From assembly GCF_002976435.1 (NCBI RefSeq), contig NZ_PUGF01000015.1, forward strand, positions 62,001 to 126,000: DNA of 64,000 bases, written 5' to 3'. The DNA is from Solimicrobium silvestre (lineage in GTDB: Bacteria > Pseudomonadota > Gammaproteobacteria > Burkholderiales > Burkholderiaceae_D). Made by a program: the position numbers and the translations under genes. This document shows, piece by piece, positions 37,801 to 47,212 of the stretch; position 1 is the first letter of the stretch; each line of letters begins with the position of its first letter. The notes under the pieces are model-generated. The model made no database searches, was not told the DNA's origin, and saw only the letters and a list, made by a program, of their open reading frames with translations.

Positions 37801-38553
37801 ATGAAACCAATTTTCGATTTAACCGGACAAGTTGCTTTAGTTACTGGCGCTTCACGTGGAATAGGGCGCGCTATAGCGACTTTATTGGCGGAGCGCGGTG
37901 CGACAGTTATCGGTACTGCGACGACCGAAGCAGGAGCTGCAAATATTTCGGCTTATTTGGCTGAGGCTGGTAAGGGGTGTGGCGTAGTTTTGAATGTGTG
38001 CGATCCGGTTGCTAGTGTGGCTTTGGTTGAGCAAATTCAAAAGGAAAATAACGGCCTGTCCATTTTGGTGAACAACGCCGGCATTACTCAAGATCAATTG
38101 GCTATGCGCATGAAAGATGAGGAATGGGATGATGTAATTACCACCAATCTGACTGCGGTAGCGCGTCTTTCTCGTGCTGTGTTGCGCACGATGATGAAGG
38201 CCAAATACGGGCGTATTATTAACATCACTTCGGTGGTAGCTTCGGCAGGTAATCCCGGTCAAATTAACTATGCTGCTGCAAAAGCGGGCGTGGCTGGAAT
38301 GAGCCGTGCGTTGGCACGTGAAATTGGCAGTCGCAACATTACAGTGAATTGTATCGCGCCAGGCTTTATTGATACAGATATGACTAAGGCCTTAAATGAG
38401 CAGCAAAGCGCGACAATTTTGCAGCAAATTCCATTAGGGCGTTTGGGGCAGCCGCAAGAAATTGCTGCTGCAGCATTGTTCCTGGCTTCCTCTGAAGCGG
38501 CTTATGTTACTGGTACGACAATGCATGTTAATGGCGGCATGTATTTAAGTTAA
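37801..38553 (+). CDS. fabG: 3-oxoacyl-ACP reductase
   Basis: A 250-residue short-chain dehydrogenase. It has the NADPH-binding motif TGASRGIG near residue 15, the NNAG motif, and the catalytic triad S144, Y157 and K161 (NITSVVASAG and INYAAAKAG). It reduces 3-oxoacyl-ACP in the elongation cycle. A GGAGA ribosome-binding site precedes the ATG. Confidence 0.97.
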   Translation: MKPIFDLTGQVALVTGASRGIGRAIATLLAERGATVIGTATTEAGAANISAYLAEAGKGCGVVLNVCDPVASVALVEQIQKENNGLSILVNNAGITQDQLAMRMKDEEWDDVITTNLTAVARLSRAVLRTMMKAKYGRIINITSVVASAGNPGQINYAAAKAGVAGMSRALAREIGSRNITVNCIAPGFIDTDMTKALNEQQSATILQQIPLGRLGQPQEIAAAALFLASSEAAYVTGTTMHVNGGMYLS

Positions 38554-38722
38554 AATTAATTTGTTGCAGGTTAGTATTAGTTTAGTGCCAGAACTCTAAA
38601 ATTAAGCTGAATTTGGCAGAAGTTGCCTGAAGATAATTCGTAATTTGATAAACCCCCTTTTTTTTGCGCATAAGTCTGTTAAAATGCGCGCACTTTCTGT
38701 AACACACATCATGGAGACCTAA

Positions 38723-38962
38723 ATGTCAGATATCGAACAACGTGTTAAAAAAATTGTAGCCGAACAACTCGGTGTAGCTGAAGCCGACATCAAAACTGAA
38801 TCTTCTTTCGTAGATGATTTGGGCGCTGATTCTTTAGACACGGTTGAATTGGTCATGGCTTTGGAAGATGAATTCGAAATGGAAATTCCAGACGAACAAG
38901 CTGAAAAAATCACGACTGTACAACAAGCTATCGACTACGCAACTGCTCATTTAAAAGCGTAA
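38723..38962 (+). CDS. acpP: Acyl carrier protein
   Basis: A 79-residue acidic four-helix protein. The phosphopantetheine serine is S37 in [15 protein letters not shown]. It carries growing acyl chains for the fab enzymes around it. The 169-bp gap before it contains a TAAAAT box (38680-38685), so it probably has its own promoter as well as read-through from fabG, in line with the high ACP demand of cells. Confidence 0.98.
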   Translation: MSDIEQRVKKIVAEQLGVAEADIKTESSFVDDLGADSLDTVELVMALEDEFEMEIPDEQAEKITTVQQAIDYATAHLKA

Positions 38963-39127
38963 TTTATACTGTCTTTTCAGTTAAAAGTATTGGGTGATAA
39001 CACGGTAACGCAGCAGACGGTAAACAGTAGATGTTATATTGCTTGCTGATGTTCCGGTTGTCCCCTTTAAGCGCAATGAGTGCATTAAAATTGCTTTTAA
39101 TTATTTGACCGACTCCAGGAGAATCGC

Positions 39128-40375
39128 TTGAGCCGCTCGCAACATCGTCGTGTCGTAGTCACAGGAATGGGCTGCGTATCACCAGTTGGAAATAACTTAT
39201 CTGACACCTGGAGTGCTGTAACCTCCGGTACATCAGGTATTGCCACCATCACAAAATTTGATCCTTCCCCATTTACCACCCATTTCGGTGGTGAAGTGAA
39301 GGGTTTTAATATCGAAGACTACATCCCCGCCAAAGAAGCTCGCCACATGGATACCTTTATCCACTTTGGTTTAGCGGCAGGTATGCAAGCAATGCAAGAC
39401 AGTGGTTTGGTTGTAACAGAGCAAAATGCTGAGCGTATTGGTGTCATGGTGGGTTCAGGAATCGGTGGTTTGCCGCTGATCGAAGAAACACATACGGAAT
39501 ACACTAATCGTGGCGCACGTAGAATTAGTCCTTTCTTTGTGCCAGCTTCCATCATTAATATGATTTCTGGCCATTTGTCGATTAAATATGGATTAAAAGG
39601 CCCGAATTTATCGATCGTGACGGCATGTTCAACTGGCCTGCATTGTATCGGTGCTGCTGCTCGTATGATCGAGTACGGCGACGCCGATGTGATGGTTGCT
39701 GGTGGTGCTGAATCGACTATGTCACCATTGGGCTTGGGTGGTTTTGCATCGGCTCGCGCACTTTCGTCACGCAATGATGATCCTGCAACAGCTTCACGTC
39801 CATGGGATAAAGACCGTGACGGATTCGTATTAGGTGAAGGTGCCGGCGTGATGGTGCTGGAAGAATATGAACACGCTAAGGCTCGTGGCGCACGGATTTA
39901 TGCTGAAGTACTTGGTTTTGGTATGAGTGCAGATGCTTATCATATGACAGCCCCGCTGGAAGATGGCGATGGCGCAAAGCGTTGTATGAATGCGGCATTA
40001 AAGAGTGCTCAAATTAATCCTGATCAGGTGGATTATATTAATGCGCATGGCACGTCCACTCCGCTAGGCGATTTAGCTGAAACGGTGGGCATTAAGCGTA
40101 CCTTCGGTGACCATGCTAAAAAATTAGTCGTGAATTCGACTAAATCAATGACTGGGCATTTGTTGGGTGGCGCTGGTGGTTTGGAGTCGGTATTTACCGT
40201 GTTAGCGGTGCATCATCAATTATCGCCGCCAACGATTAATATTTTCAATCAAGATCCAGCTTGTGATTTGGATTATTGTGCAAATACTGCCAGAGCAATG
40301 CCAATTAATATTGCTGTTAAGAACTCATTTGGGTTTGGCGGAACAAATGGCACGTTGATTTTTGGTAAGATTTAA
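39128..40375 (+). CDS. fabF: 3-oxoacyl-ACP synthase II
   Basis: A 415-residue condensing enzyme. The catalytic cysteine is in [12 protein letters not shown], the two histidines are in [11 protein letters not shown] and [11 protein letters not shown], and the lysine is in VNSTKS. The start is a TTG at 39128: an AGGAG ribosome-binding site lies seven bases upstream, and the product begins [14 protein letters not shown], as expected. No ATG gives a full-length protein. Confidence 0.96.
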   Translation: MSRSQHRRVVVTGMGCVSPVGNNLSDTWSAVTSGTSGIATITKFDPSPFTTHFGGEVKGFNIEDYIPAKEARHMDTFIHFGLAAGMQAMQDSGLVVTEQNAERIGVMVGSGIGGLPLIEETHTEYTNRGARRISPFFVPASIINMISGHLSIKYGLKGPNLSIVTACSTGLHCIGAAARMIEYGDADVMVAGGAESTMSPLGLGGFASARALSSRNDDPATASRPWDKDRDGFVLGEGAGVMVLEEYEHAKARGARIYAEVLGFGMSADAYHMTAPLEDGDGAKRCMNAALKSAQINPDQVDYINAHGTSTPLGDLAETVGIKRTFGDHAKKLVVNSTKSMTGHLLGGAGGLESVFTVLAVHHQLSPPTINIFNQDPACDLDYCANTARAMPINIAVKNSFGFGGTNGTLIFGKI

Positions 40376-40385
40376 GTGAACTCTG

Positions 40386-40422
40386 AAAATAGCGACTTTA
40401 ATATTTAAGTCGCTATTTTTTT
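40386..40422 (+). terminator. Strong intrinsic terminator after fabF
   Basis: AAAATAGCGACTT (40386-40398) pairs perfectly with AAGTCGCTATTTT (40407-40419) around an 8-base loop, and more Ts follow. It starts 10 bp past the fabF stop and ends only 9 bp before the next start codon. Confidence 0.9.
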
Positions 40423-40431
40423 GCCTGATTA

Positions 40432-40920
40432 ATGTCAATCGCGATTTCAGTCTTACTACATCCTTCTAAAATTTTGCGCTTATGCGCAATTTCATTCTCC
40501 ATCCTGTTGGTGCTGATCGGCATTTACATCGGATGCTTAGATGTTCCTTCAATTTTAATTCGCTCTTTCTTAGCTGTTCTTTGTGGGCTGGCGGCATACC
40601 GCATTTTTTTTCAGCATCAAAAAAATGCTAAAAAAATATGGCACATTGCTATCGATGGCAAAGGGCAGTTACGCTGCCTGCCAGTTTCCTCATCGGCTAT
40701 TACCCCAACAAACCGAGAGTTTTTTGAAAGTAATCCTTTTTATTTGATGAGCGGCACCACTTTATGGGCACGCGTATTATTTTTACGTCTACATTGCCTG
40801 GAAGATGATGTAATGATAAATTTAGTGATACTCTCTGACGCTCTAAGTAGGGATGAATTTCGCCGACTATCTGTAGCCTGTAAGTGGATAGTTGCGCATG
40901 CTGAATCACCAACTTCATAA
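40432..40920 (+). CDS. YgfX-like membrane protein
   Basis: A 162-residue protein with two adjacent N-terminal hydrophobic helices, roughly residues 15-57, and a soluble C-terminal domain ending in LVILSDALSRDEFRRLSVAC. This layout and the deFRrL motif match the YgfX (CptA) family, whose E. coli member pairs with SdhE/CptB. The start codon lies just after the fabF terminator and has no visible ribosome-binding site, so expression may be low or come from read-through. A later TTG (40474) is an alternative start. Confidence 0.65.
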   Translation: MSIAISVLLHPSKILRLCAISFSILLVLIGIYIGCLDVPSILIRSFLAVLCGLAAYRIFFQHQKNAKKIWHIAIDGKGQLRCLPVSSSAITPTNREFFESNPFYLMSGTTLWARVLFLRLHCLEDDVMINLVILSDALSRDEFRRLSVACKWIVAHAESPTS

Positions 40921-41033
40921 AAAAGTAAGATTTCAGCACAACAGCTCCCGTGATAATAGAAGTATTTCCTAGGTGGCCATTTAGTTCAGCAAGATTGAAA
41001 ACAATGTAGCGGCAGTTCTAAATAATGATTTGG

Positions 41034-41061
41034 GGAACTAAAAATAGTGCCCAAAGTCTAT
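41034..41061 (+). promoter_or_regulatory. Sigma-E type promoter of rpoE
   Basis: GGAACTA (41034-41040), a 15-base spacer, then GTCTAT (41056-41061). The E. coli sigma-E consensus is GGAACTT-N15-GTCTAA, so one mismatch falls in each box. It is 44 bp before the rpoE start codon, which supports autoregulation of the envelope-stress operon. Confidence 0.75.
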
Positions 41062-41104
41062 ATTTGTAGCGCGTGCATGTTGCAAAGAAACAGGGGGACG
41101 TGTA

Positions 41105-41707
41105 GTGACAACAGAACGCGATGTAGATCAGGTATTGGTTGAGTGCGTACAGGCAGGAGATAAACGTGCATTTGAATTGCTAGTTGTTAAATATCAACGA
41201 AAATTAATGCGTTTAATTTTGTATTTTGTAAAAGATCACGCAGAAGCGGAAGATGTGATGCAAGAAACTTTTATTAAAGCTTATCGCGCTCTTCCTAATT
41301 TTCGTGGTGAATCTGCGTTTTATACCTGGTTGTACCGAATTGGGGTTAACTCGGCAAAAAATCATTTGATCTCCCAGCGTCGTCGGGTACCAACCTCAAC
41401 CGACAGTGATGCACAGGAGGCAGAAACCTTTAAAGATGCAGGCGGATTGCGAGAGTCGAATACGCCAGAGTCAATTTTGGCGTCAAAGCAGTTGGCGGCA
41501 ACAGTGAATGAAGCAATGAATGCTTTACCAGAAGATTTACGAATTGCAATATCACTGCGCGAAATTGAAGGCTTAAGTTATGATGAAATTGCTGACATGA
41601 TGGATTGCCCGATTGGAACAGTACGCAGTAGAATTTTTAGAGCACGTGAATCGATCGCAAATAAAATTCGCCCATTACTGGGTACTTCATTGGATAAACG
41701 CTGGTAA
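41105..41707 (+). CDS. rpoE: RNA polymerase sigma-E factor
   Basis: A 200-residue ECF sigma factor. Region 2 includes YFVKDHAEAEDVMQETFIKA and FRGESAFYTWLYRIGVNSAK. Region 4 includes LREIEGLSYDEIADMMDCP and GTVRSRIFRARE. It directs envelope-stress genes and is held by RseA. The start is a GTG with a GGGGG ribosome-binding site. The neighbours rseA, rseB and mucD complete the classic operon. Confidence 0.96.
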   Translation: MTTERDVDQVLVECVQAGDKRAFELLVVKYQRKLMRLILYFVKDHAEAEDVMQETFIKAYRALPNFRGESAFYTWLYRIGVNSAKNHLISQRRRVPTSTDSDAQEAETFKDAGGLRESNTPESILASKQLAATVNEAMNALPEDLRIAISLREIEGLSYDEIADMMDCPIGTVRSRIFRARESIANKIRPLLGTSLDKRW

Positions 41708-41741
41708 TCAGTTGGCTGCTTGAGTAAGAATAGGATTTGAT

Positions 41742-42365
41742 ATGAATACGAATATGCAAAATGAGCAAAATAGGCAATCACAGATTTCAGCCTTGGTTGA
41801 TGGTGAGCAAGCTGATCATGAATTGAGCGCTATTTTGGCCACATTACGTACCCAAGAGCATAAAGATGACTGGGATATTTACCATAAAATAGGTGATATT
41901 TTAAATTCGGAAGAGTTGTCCGTTAGTATCAGCGATGGGTTCTCTGCCCGGATGGCTGCGAGTTTAGCCGCTGAACCAATTTATTTGGGTTTAAAACCGC
42001 TTACTCCAAAAACAAAAACATTTTCCCAGGTGAGCACTAAAGTTGCTTATGCAATGGCGGCGATGTTTGCTTTTGCTTTGATTCTGGTGCCACGCTTCGC
42101 AGGTCAAGAGGGTGCTGAAACCAGTGCTCCATATTATGCAGGGCAGTTTGCCGCAGTAAATAGTTCATCCATGAATGGTGCTGAGGCTAAAAAAGAATTA
42201 GCCGCTTTATCGGCGTCGCACACAACTAGTTATGAATCTAAATCCCACATGCTACGCGATCCACAAATCGATAGCTATTTGGCGGCGCATCAACGCTACT
42301 CGAATTCGACATATAGTGCTGTCGAATATGAAACCAGTCCAACAAATCAAGAAGCAGGAAAGTAA
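41742..42365 (+). CDS. rseA: Anti-sigma-E factor RseA
   Basis: A 207-residue inner-membrane protein. The N-terminal cytoplasmic part (ISALVDGEQADHELSAILA, then DDWDIYHKIGDIL) is the sigma-binding domain. One membrane helix (AYAMAAMFAFALILVP, about residues 104-119) leads to a periplasmic tail that binds RseB and is cut by stress proteases. Its stop overlaps the rseB start by one base. Confidence 0.93.
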   Translation: MNTNMQNEQNRQSQISALVDGEQADHELSAILATLRTQEHKDDWDIYHKIGDILNSEELSVSISDGFSARMAASLAAEPIYLGLKPLTPKTKTFSQVSTKVAYAMAAMFAFALILVPRFAGQEGAETSAPYYAGQFAAVNSSSMNGAEAKKELAALSASHTTSYESKSHMLRDPQIDSYLAAHQRYSNSTYSAVEYETSPTNQEAGK

Positions 42366-43345
42366 TGAGGACTCTATTTTTATCGTGCATTCTGTTGGTG
42401 ACAGGTGTTCCTGCATTCGCTGATGATTCCGTAGAGGCGCAAGCAATTTTGCAAAAAATACAGACGGCGGCGCAAAAAACAAATTTTGCTGGCACCTTCG
42501 TTTTTCAGCAGGATAATGAGCTTCTTTCCTCACGTATCACGCATCGTTTTGAAGCTGGTGATGAGCAGGAGAAAATAGAAAAATTAGATGGTCGGCCACG
42601 TGAATATATTCGTCATAACGAAGACATTCTTAGCTATCTGCCAGATACTAAAACATTACGACCTGAGACACGCCAGGCCCAAGATATGTTTCCTGCGGTA
42701 TTGGCTTTTAATGGGGCCAACTTGGGTGAGCATTATTTGTTCAAATTGGCTGAAGTTGCGCGTGTTGCAGGCATCGACTGCCGTATGGTTGTTGTTGAGC
42801 CCAAGGATTTATTGCGTTATGGATATCGCTTTTGTGCGGCAATTCCAAGTAATCTCATGTTGCAAGCGCAGACTATCGGTTTAAATAACAAAGTTTTAGA
42901 GCAAATTGCTTTTAGTAATCTGACTATTGGCAGTATTGATGAAAATAGCTTAAAAACCAGCTATACAGCTACCAGTGATTGGAAAACAGTGCGCGGCTCT
43001 GTTGCCGTCTCAACCGCATCTGGCTGGGCAGTGAAATCATTACCGGCGGGATTTAAAAAAATTCGTGAAGTACGGCGTTTAATTAACCATCATTTTGATG
43101 GTTCTTCCATTAAAAAATCAACCGATTTACACGAAGTATTGCAGTTGGTATTTTCTGATGGGTTGGCCACCATTTCTGTATTTATTGAACCGATGAATGG
43201 CGATCATCGGGTTGGTGTCACACAAGAAGGAGCGACTCTGATTTCCGGCCATCAGCAGGGCAATTTCTGGCTCACTATTGTTGGCGAAGTGCCATTGGCG
43301 ACGATTAAATTAATTTCAGATTCAATTGAATACAAATTGAAATGA
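42365..43345 (+). CDS. rseB: Sigma-E regulator RseB (MucB family)
   Basis: A 326-residue periplasmic protein with a signal peptide (cleavage after GVPAFA). The N-terminal MucB/RseB domain has FAGTFVFQQDNELLSSRITH and KLDGRPREYIRH, and the C-terminal domain has VRGSVAVSTASGWAVKSLPA. It protects RseA from proteolysis and senses mislocalised lipopolysaccharide or lipoproteins. Translation is coupled to rseA. Confidence 0.94.
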   Translation: MRTLFLSCILLVTGVPAFADDSVEAQAILQKIQTAAQKTNFAGTFVFQQDNELLSSRITHRFEAGDEQEKIEKLDGRPREYIRHNEDILSYLPDTKTLRPETRQAQDMFPAVLAFNGANLGEHYLFKLAEVARVAGIDCRMVVVEPKDLLRYGYRFCAAIPSNLMLQAQTIGLNNKVLEQIAFSNLTIGSIDENSLKTSYTATSDWKTVRGSVAVSTASGWAVKSLPAGFKKIREVRRLINHHFDGSSIKKSTDLHEVLQLVFSDGLATISVFIEPMNGDHRVGVTQEGATLISGHQQGNFWLTIVGEVPLATIKLISDSIEYKLK

Positions 43346-43426
43346 TGTGATAAATATTTTTTTACACTTTTGAAGATAAATATGATTAAAATATCGATCC
43401 AACCCCCTCATAACCAACGTCCAACT

Positions 43427-44896
43427 ATGAATAAATTTCTTTCTATCCTGTTAGCCGCAACGGTTACTTTGGTCGTGCCTGTTGCTGGACTTGTTACCGC
43501 AACGCCGGCGTTTGCCGCATTGCCATCCTTTGATTTTACTGAGCTGGTAGAAAAAACCAGTCCGGCGGTCGTCAATATACGCACCACAGAAAAAATCTCG
43601 GTTAACCAAGATGGGAATGCCGACGAGGAAATGCAAGAATTGTTTAAACGCTTCTTTGGCATTCCAATGCCACAGCAAGGCCCGGGTGGCGCAGCGCCAA
43701 CACCGCGCAAAAGAGTGCCTGCTAAGCCTGCGCCAGGAGCAACGGAAGAAGAAGTGCCGCGTGGCGTAGGTTCTGGCTTCATCGTCTCTCAAGATGGCTA
43801 CGTACTCACTAATGCCCATGTCGTGGATGGTGCTGATGAGGTGTACGTTAAGCTGACTGACAAACGTGAATTCAAAGCTAAAGTAATTGGAATTGATAAG
43901 CGTACAGACGTGGCCGTGGTCAAAATTGAAGGTACTAAATTGCCATGGCTGGCGATTGGTGATTCAGACAAAATTAAGGCCGGTGAATGGGTGATTGCCA
44001 TTGGTTCTCCGTTTGATTTGGATAACTCAGTTTCTGCCGGAATTGTGTCTGCTAAGTCGCGTGATACCGGTGATTTTTTAAACCTGATTCAAACCGATGT
44101 AGCTGTGAACCCGGGTAACTCAGGCGGGCCATTAATTAATATGCGTGGTGAAGTTGTTGGTATTAATTCGCAAATTTATAGCCGCTCAGGCGGCTTCATG
44201 GGCATTTCATTTGCCGTACCGATTGACGAAGCGATGCGTGTGGTTGATCAATTGAGATCGACCGGCAAAGTGAGCCGTAGCCGGATTGGTATCAAATTAT
44301 CTGAAGTGCCAAAAGATGTTGCTGAGTCGTTTGGTTTAAGCAAAGGGCAGGGCGCTTTTATTAGCATGGTGGAACCAGGTTTGCCAGCTGATAAAGCCGG
44401 TATTGTTGCTGGCGATATTGTGTTGGAATTTAATGGTCAGCCGGTGACTAAATGGACCGAGCTGTCGCGCATCGTTGCCAATACTAAACCTGGTACTAAA
44501 TCAGCAGTGACACTTTGGAGTAAAGGCAAAACACGCACCGTGACCTTGGTGACTGGCGAGATGGAACAAGACAAGCCAACTAAGACAGCTAAAGAAAAAG
44601 AAGCCGAAGTTGAATCGAATTTACTGGGTTTGAATGTTATTAATTTAACGGATGATCAAAAGCGTGATTTGAAAGTAACTGCAGGCGTTATTGTTGATAA
44701 TGTTGACGGTAGCGCAGCGCGAGCAGGTTTGCAGCCGGGCGATTTAATTACTCAGTTAAATAACAACGACATTAAAGATGTTAAACAGTTTAATGCTCTG
44801 GTTGCTAAATTAGATCCGAAGAAAGTTGCGGTCGTGTTGGTGCGTCGTGGTGATTCTTCCCAGTTTGTGCCATTGCGTCCTACGCCGGCAAACTAA
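43427..44896 (+). CDS. mucD: DegP/MucD-type periplasmic serine protease
   Basis: A 489-residue HtrA protease with a signal peptide (ending ATPAFA). The catalytic triad is visible: His in LTNAHVV, Asp in KRTDVAVVKI and Ser in NPGNSGGPL. Two PDZ domains follow (near RIGIKLSEVPKDVA and LNVINLTDDQKRDL). An insert, MPQQGPGGAAPTPRKRVPA, forms the flexible LA loop. It degrades misfolded envelope proteins. I chose ATG 43427 because it gives a compact signal peptide. ATG 43382 is also in frame. Confidence 0.94.
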   Translation: MNKFLSILLAATVTLVVPVAGLVTATPAFAALPSFDFTELVEKTSPAVVNIRTTEKISVNQDGNADEEMQELFKRFFGIPMPQQGPGGAAPTPRKRVPAKPAPGATEEEVPRGVGSGFIVSQDGYVLTNAHVVDGADEVYVKLTDKREFKAKVIGIDKRTDVAVVKIEGTKLPWLAIGDSDKIKAGEWVIAIGSPFDLDNSVSAGIVSAKSRDTGDFLNLIQTDVAVNPGNSGGPLINMRGEVVGINSQIYSRSGGFMGISFAVPIDEAMRVVDQLRSTGKVSRSRIGIKLSEVPKDVAESFGLSKGQGAFISMVEPGLPADKAGIVAGDIVLEFNGQPVTKWTELSRIVANTKPGTKSAVTLWSKGKTRTVTLVTGEMEQDKPTKTAKEKEAEVESNLLGLNVINLTDDQKRDLKVTAGVIVDNVDGSAARAGLQPGDLITQLNNNDIKDVKQFNALVAKLDPKKVAVVLVRRGDSSQFVPLRPTPAN

Positions 44897-44925
44897 TTTT
44901 TATTTAACTTTATTTAACCTTAATA

Positions 44926-44950
44926 GGCTGCACATCGTGTGCAGCCTTTT
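44926..44950 (+). terminator. Intrinsic terminator after mucD
   Basis: GGCTGCACA (44926-44934), loop TCG, TGTGCAGCC (44938-44946), then TTTT. It ends the rpoE-rseA-rseB-mucD operon. Confidence 0.85.
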
Positions 44951-44969
44951 GCGTTTTTGATCCATTTTT

Positions 44970-45248
44970 ATGATCCATTTCACTTTATACAGCCGGAGCT
45001 ATTGCCATCTTTGTGATGACATGCGCGCCGCATTGGAAAAGCAGTTGATTGATATACCTTATCAACTCACGATATTGGATGTAGACCAAGACCCGGATCT
45101 GCTTGCCTTGTATGATGAATTGGTGCCGGTTTTGTGCGCGCGACTGTCATCCGATGTAACTGTTTCAGGCGCGGGTCAACAACTGTGCCATTATTTTTTA
45201 GATGGTGAAAAAGTGAACGCATTAATTGAAAGTACCCGTAATGAGTAA
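44970..45248 (+). CDS. Glutaredoxin-like protein (DUF836 type)
   Basis: A 92-residue thioredoxin-fold protein. The redox motif is C12-H-L-C15 in [14 protein letters not shown]. The rest, with [20 protein letters not shown], is the DUF836 signature found in small glutaredoxin-like proteins. The cis-Pro sits in ELVPVLCA. In many Burkholderiales it lies between mucD and lepA. Here lepA is missing and rnhB follows, with an 8-bp overlap. Confidence 0.88.
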   Translation: MIHFTLYSRSYCHLCDDMRAALEKQLIDIPYQLTILDVDQDPDLLALYDELVPVLCARLSSDVTVSGAGQQLCHYFLDGEKVNALIESTRNE

Positions 45249-45858
45249 CTATGAATTGCCGTTAAGTGAAGTTGAGTTTGATTTTGAAAATCAACTCATA
45301 TGCGGCGTAGATGAAGCCGGTCGCGGCCCGTTGGCAGGTGCGGTGTTTGCAGCGGCTGTAATTCTTGATCCGGCGCATCCGATTGCAGGTTTACGTGACT
45401 CAAAAAAACTCAGTGAAGCGAAGCGTGATCAGTTAGCGATTGAAATTAAAAAACACGCGCTATCCTGGTGTATTGCCCAGGCATCTGAGCAGGAAATAGA
45501 TCAGATTAATATTTTGCAGGCGACTATGTTAGCCATGCAGCGCGCCGTGCAGGGTTTATCGATTACCCCCAGCCTAGCTTTAATCGATGGTAATCGTAGC
45601 CCAATATTGTCGATGGCTTCTCAGGCAATCATTAAAGGCGACGATAAAGTGGAAGCGATTTCTGCCGCGTCTATCTTAGCTAAAACGGCGCGCGATGCGT
45701 CGCTGATGGAATTACATGCGACCTACCCGCAATACGCATTTGATAAACATAAAGGCTATCCAACCGCCTTGCATTTGGCACTTCTGAAAGAGCATGGCGT
45801 GTCGCCCGTGCATCGTGTCAGCTATGCGCCAGTTCGAGCACTGTTACCTAAAGTATGA
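45241..45858 (+). CDS. rnhB: Ribonuclease HII
   Basis: A 205-residue enzyme that nicks RNA in DNA:RNA hybrids and removes misincorporated ribonucleotides. [15 protein letters not shown] holds the first two catalytic acidic residues. [15 protein letters not shown] and [20 protein letters not shown] are also diagnostic. I chose ATG 45241, overlapping the glutaredoxin gene, because it gives the expected short leader. Its stop overlaps the next start by four bases. Confidence 0.96.
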   Translation: MSNYELPLSEVEFDFENQLICGVDEAGRGPLAGAVFAAAVILDPAHPIAGLRDSKKLSEAKRDQLAIEIKKHALSWCIAQASEQEIDQINILQATMLAMQRAVQGLSITPSLALIDGNRSPILSMASQAIIKGDDKVEAISAASILAKTARDASLMELHATYPQYAFDKHKGYPTALHLALLKEHGVSPVHRVSYAPVRALLPKV

Positions 45859-46628
45859 AACTAATTACTTCGCGCGAAAACGCGCTTTATAAAGAATTAA
45901 AACATTTGGCAACCAGCTCGCAAGCTCGCCGTAAGGCGAACTGCACTTTGCTGGATGGTGTGCACTTGTGCCAATCTTATCTTGAGCAAATTGGTCAGCC
46001 GCAATGGTGCGTGGTGAGCGAGGCTTCACAACATCATCCGGAAATTGCGGCATTGCTGGTACAAACCGAACATCAACTGATTTTAGCGGATGCTTTGTAC
46101 CATGCGCTGAGCCAGGTTGAGCACGGCGTCGGCATATTTTTTGTGGCGCAAACACCGAGCCTGGTATTGCCTGAACAAATTACCCAAACGGCGGTGGCGC
46201 TGGATAACTTGCAAGATCCTGGTAATTTAGGTTCTTTGTTGCGTAGTGCTGCGGCGGCGGGAATTCGCCATGTTTTTTGCAGTACCGGGACAGTTTCAGC
46301 GTGGTCTCCTAAAGTGATGCGAGCTGGCATGGGCGCGCATTTTTTACTTGAAATTCACGAAAATGTGGATTTGCTGAGCCTGCTGAAAAACACCACGATT
46401 CCGGTATTGGCGACCAGTTCTTATGCCACCCAAACGGTGTATGACTGTGATTTAAAGCAACCGCTGGTTTGGTTGTTTGGCCATGAAGGGCAGGGTTTGT
46501 CGGATGAGTTGATGGCATACGCTACTGAGCAGGTAACTATCCCACATCAGGGACAAATAGAATCTTTAAATGTGGCAGCTTGCGCCGCGATTTGTTTTTT
46601 TGAACAAGTCCGTCAAAATTTGAAGTAA
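45855..46628 (+). CDS. SpoU/TrmH-family RNA 2'-O-methyltransferase
   Basis: A 257-residue SPOUT enzyme. The N-terminal substrate domain has [19 protein letters not shown]. The catalytic knot has [19 protein letters not shown] (motif 1), [15 protein letters not shown] (motif 2) and [20 protein letters not shown] (motif 3). It methylates a ribose in rRNA or tRNA. The type resembles RlmB-like enzymes, but the target nucleotide is not readable. It is translationally coupled to rnhB. Confidence 0.92.
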   Translation: MKLITSRENALYKELKHLATSSQARRKANCTLLDGVHLCQSYLEQIGQPQWCVVSEASQHHPEIAALLVQTEHQLILADALYHALSQVEHGVGIFFVAQTPSLVLPEQITQTAVALDNLQDPGNLGSLLRSAAAAGIRHVFCSTGTVSAWSPKVMRAGMGAHFLLEIHENVDLLSLLKNTTIPVLATSSYATQTVYDCDLKQPLVWLFGHEGQGLSDELMAYATEQVTIPHQGQIESLNVAACAAICFFEQVRQNLK

Positions 46629-46682
46629 CATTTTTTTGTAAGACTGTTTTTATTAACGCACAAATTAACTCATCCTCACATT

Positions 46683-47195
46683 ATGTTTATATCCCCTGCA
46701 GCTGCACTGAAGCCAGACTATTCAATCCTTGCACGCCAAGTTACCAGTCTGCTCGATGGTGAGCGCGACTTGACTGCTAACGCAGCGCAGTTTTCTGCGT
46801 TGATTTATGAGGCGATTGCCGATTTGAACTGGGCTGGTTTTTATTGGGTAAGGCCGGCAAAAAATGCTGGGAATGATAGTCAACGCAAAGATTTATTAGT
46901 CGGCCCATTCCAAGGTAAAGTGGCTTGCGCACGGATCGCATTTGGTCGTGGCGTGTGTGGTACTGCGGCGTTGGAACGTCGCACTATATTGGTGGCAGAC
47001 GTACATGCTTTTCCTGGACATATCGCCTGCGATTCAGCTTCGAATGCAGAGATTGTGATTCCGGTGATAAAAGACGGGCAGTTATTCGGCGTTTTTGATA
47101 TCGATAGCCCGAGTACTAGTCGGTTTAGCGAAGAGGATCAGAAGGGCTTGGAAGAATTGGTTGCTGCGTTTATAGCCGCAACCGATTTTCATTAA
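46683..47195 (+). CDS. msrC: Free methionine-(R)-sulfoxide reductase (GAF domain)
   Basis: A 170-residue GAF-domain enzyme. The three cysteines C82, C92 and C116 have the 10- and 24-residue spacing of the E. coli enzyme (C84, C94, C118). IADLNWAGFYWV, FGRGVCGTAA and FGVFDIDSPSTSRFSEED are family motifs. It reduces free methionine-R-sulfoxide and so relieves oxidative damage. It is convergent with ompW, with 17 bp between stops. Confidence 0.93.
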   Translation: MFISPAAALKPDYSILARQVTSLLDGERDLTANAAQFSALIYEAIADLNWAGFYWVRPAKNAGNDSQRKDLLVGPFQGKVACARIAFGRGVCGTAALERRTILVADVHAFPGHIACDSASNAEIVIPVIKDGQLFGVFDIDSPSTSRFSEEDQKGLEELVAAFIAATDFH

Positions 47196-47212
47196 AGCAG
47201 GCTTAATCAGGT

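Noticed and set aside
44247-44254. TTGATCAA inside mucD as an FNR site
   Set aside because: It lacks the 4-base spacer and lies within coding sequence.
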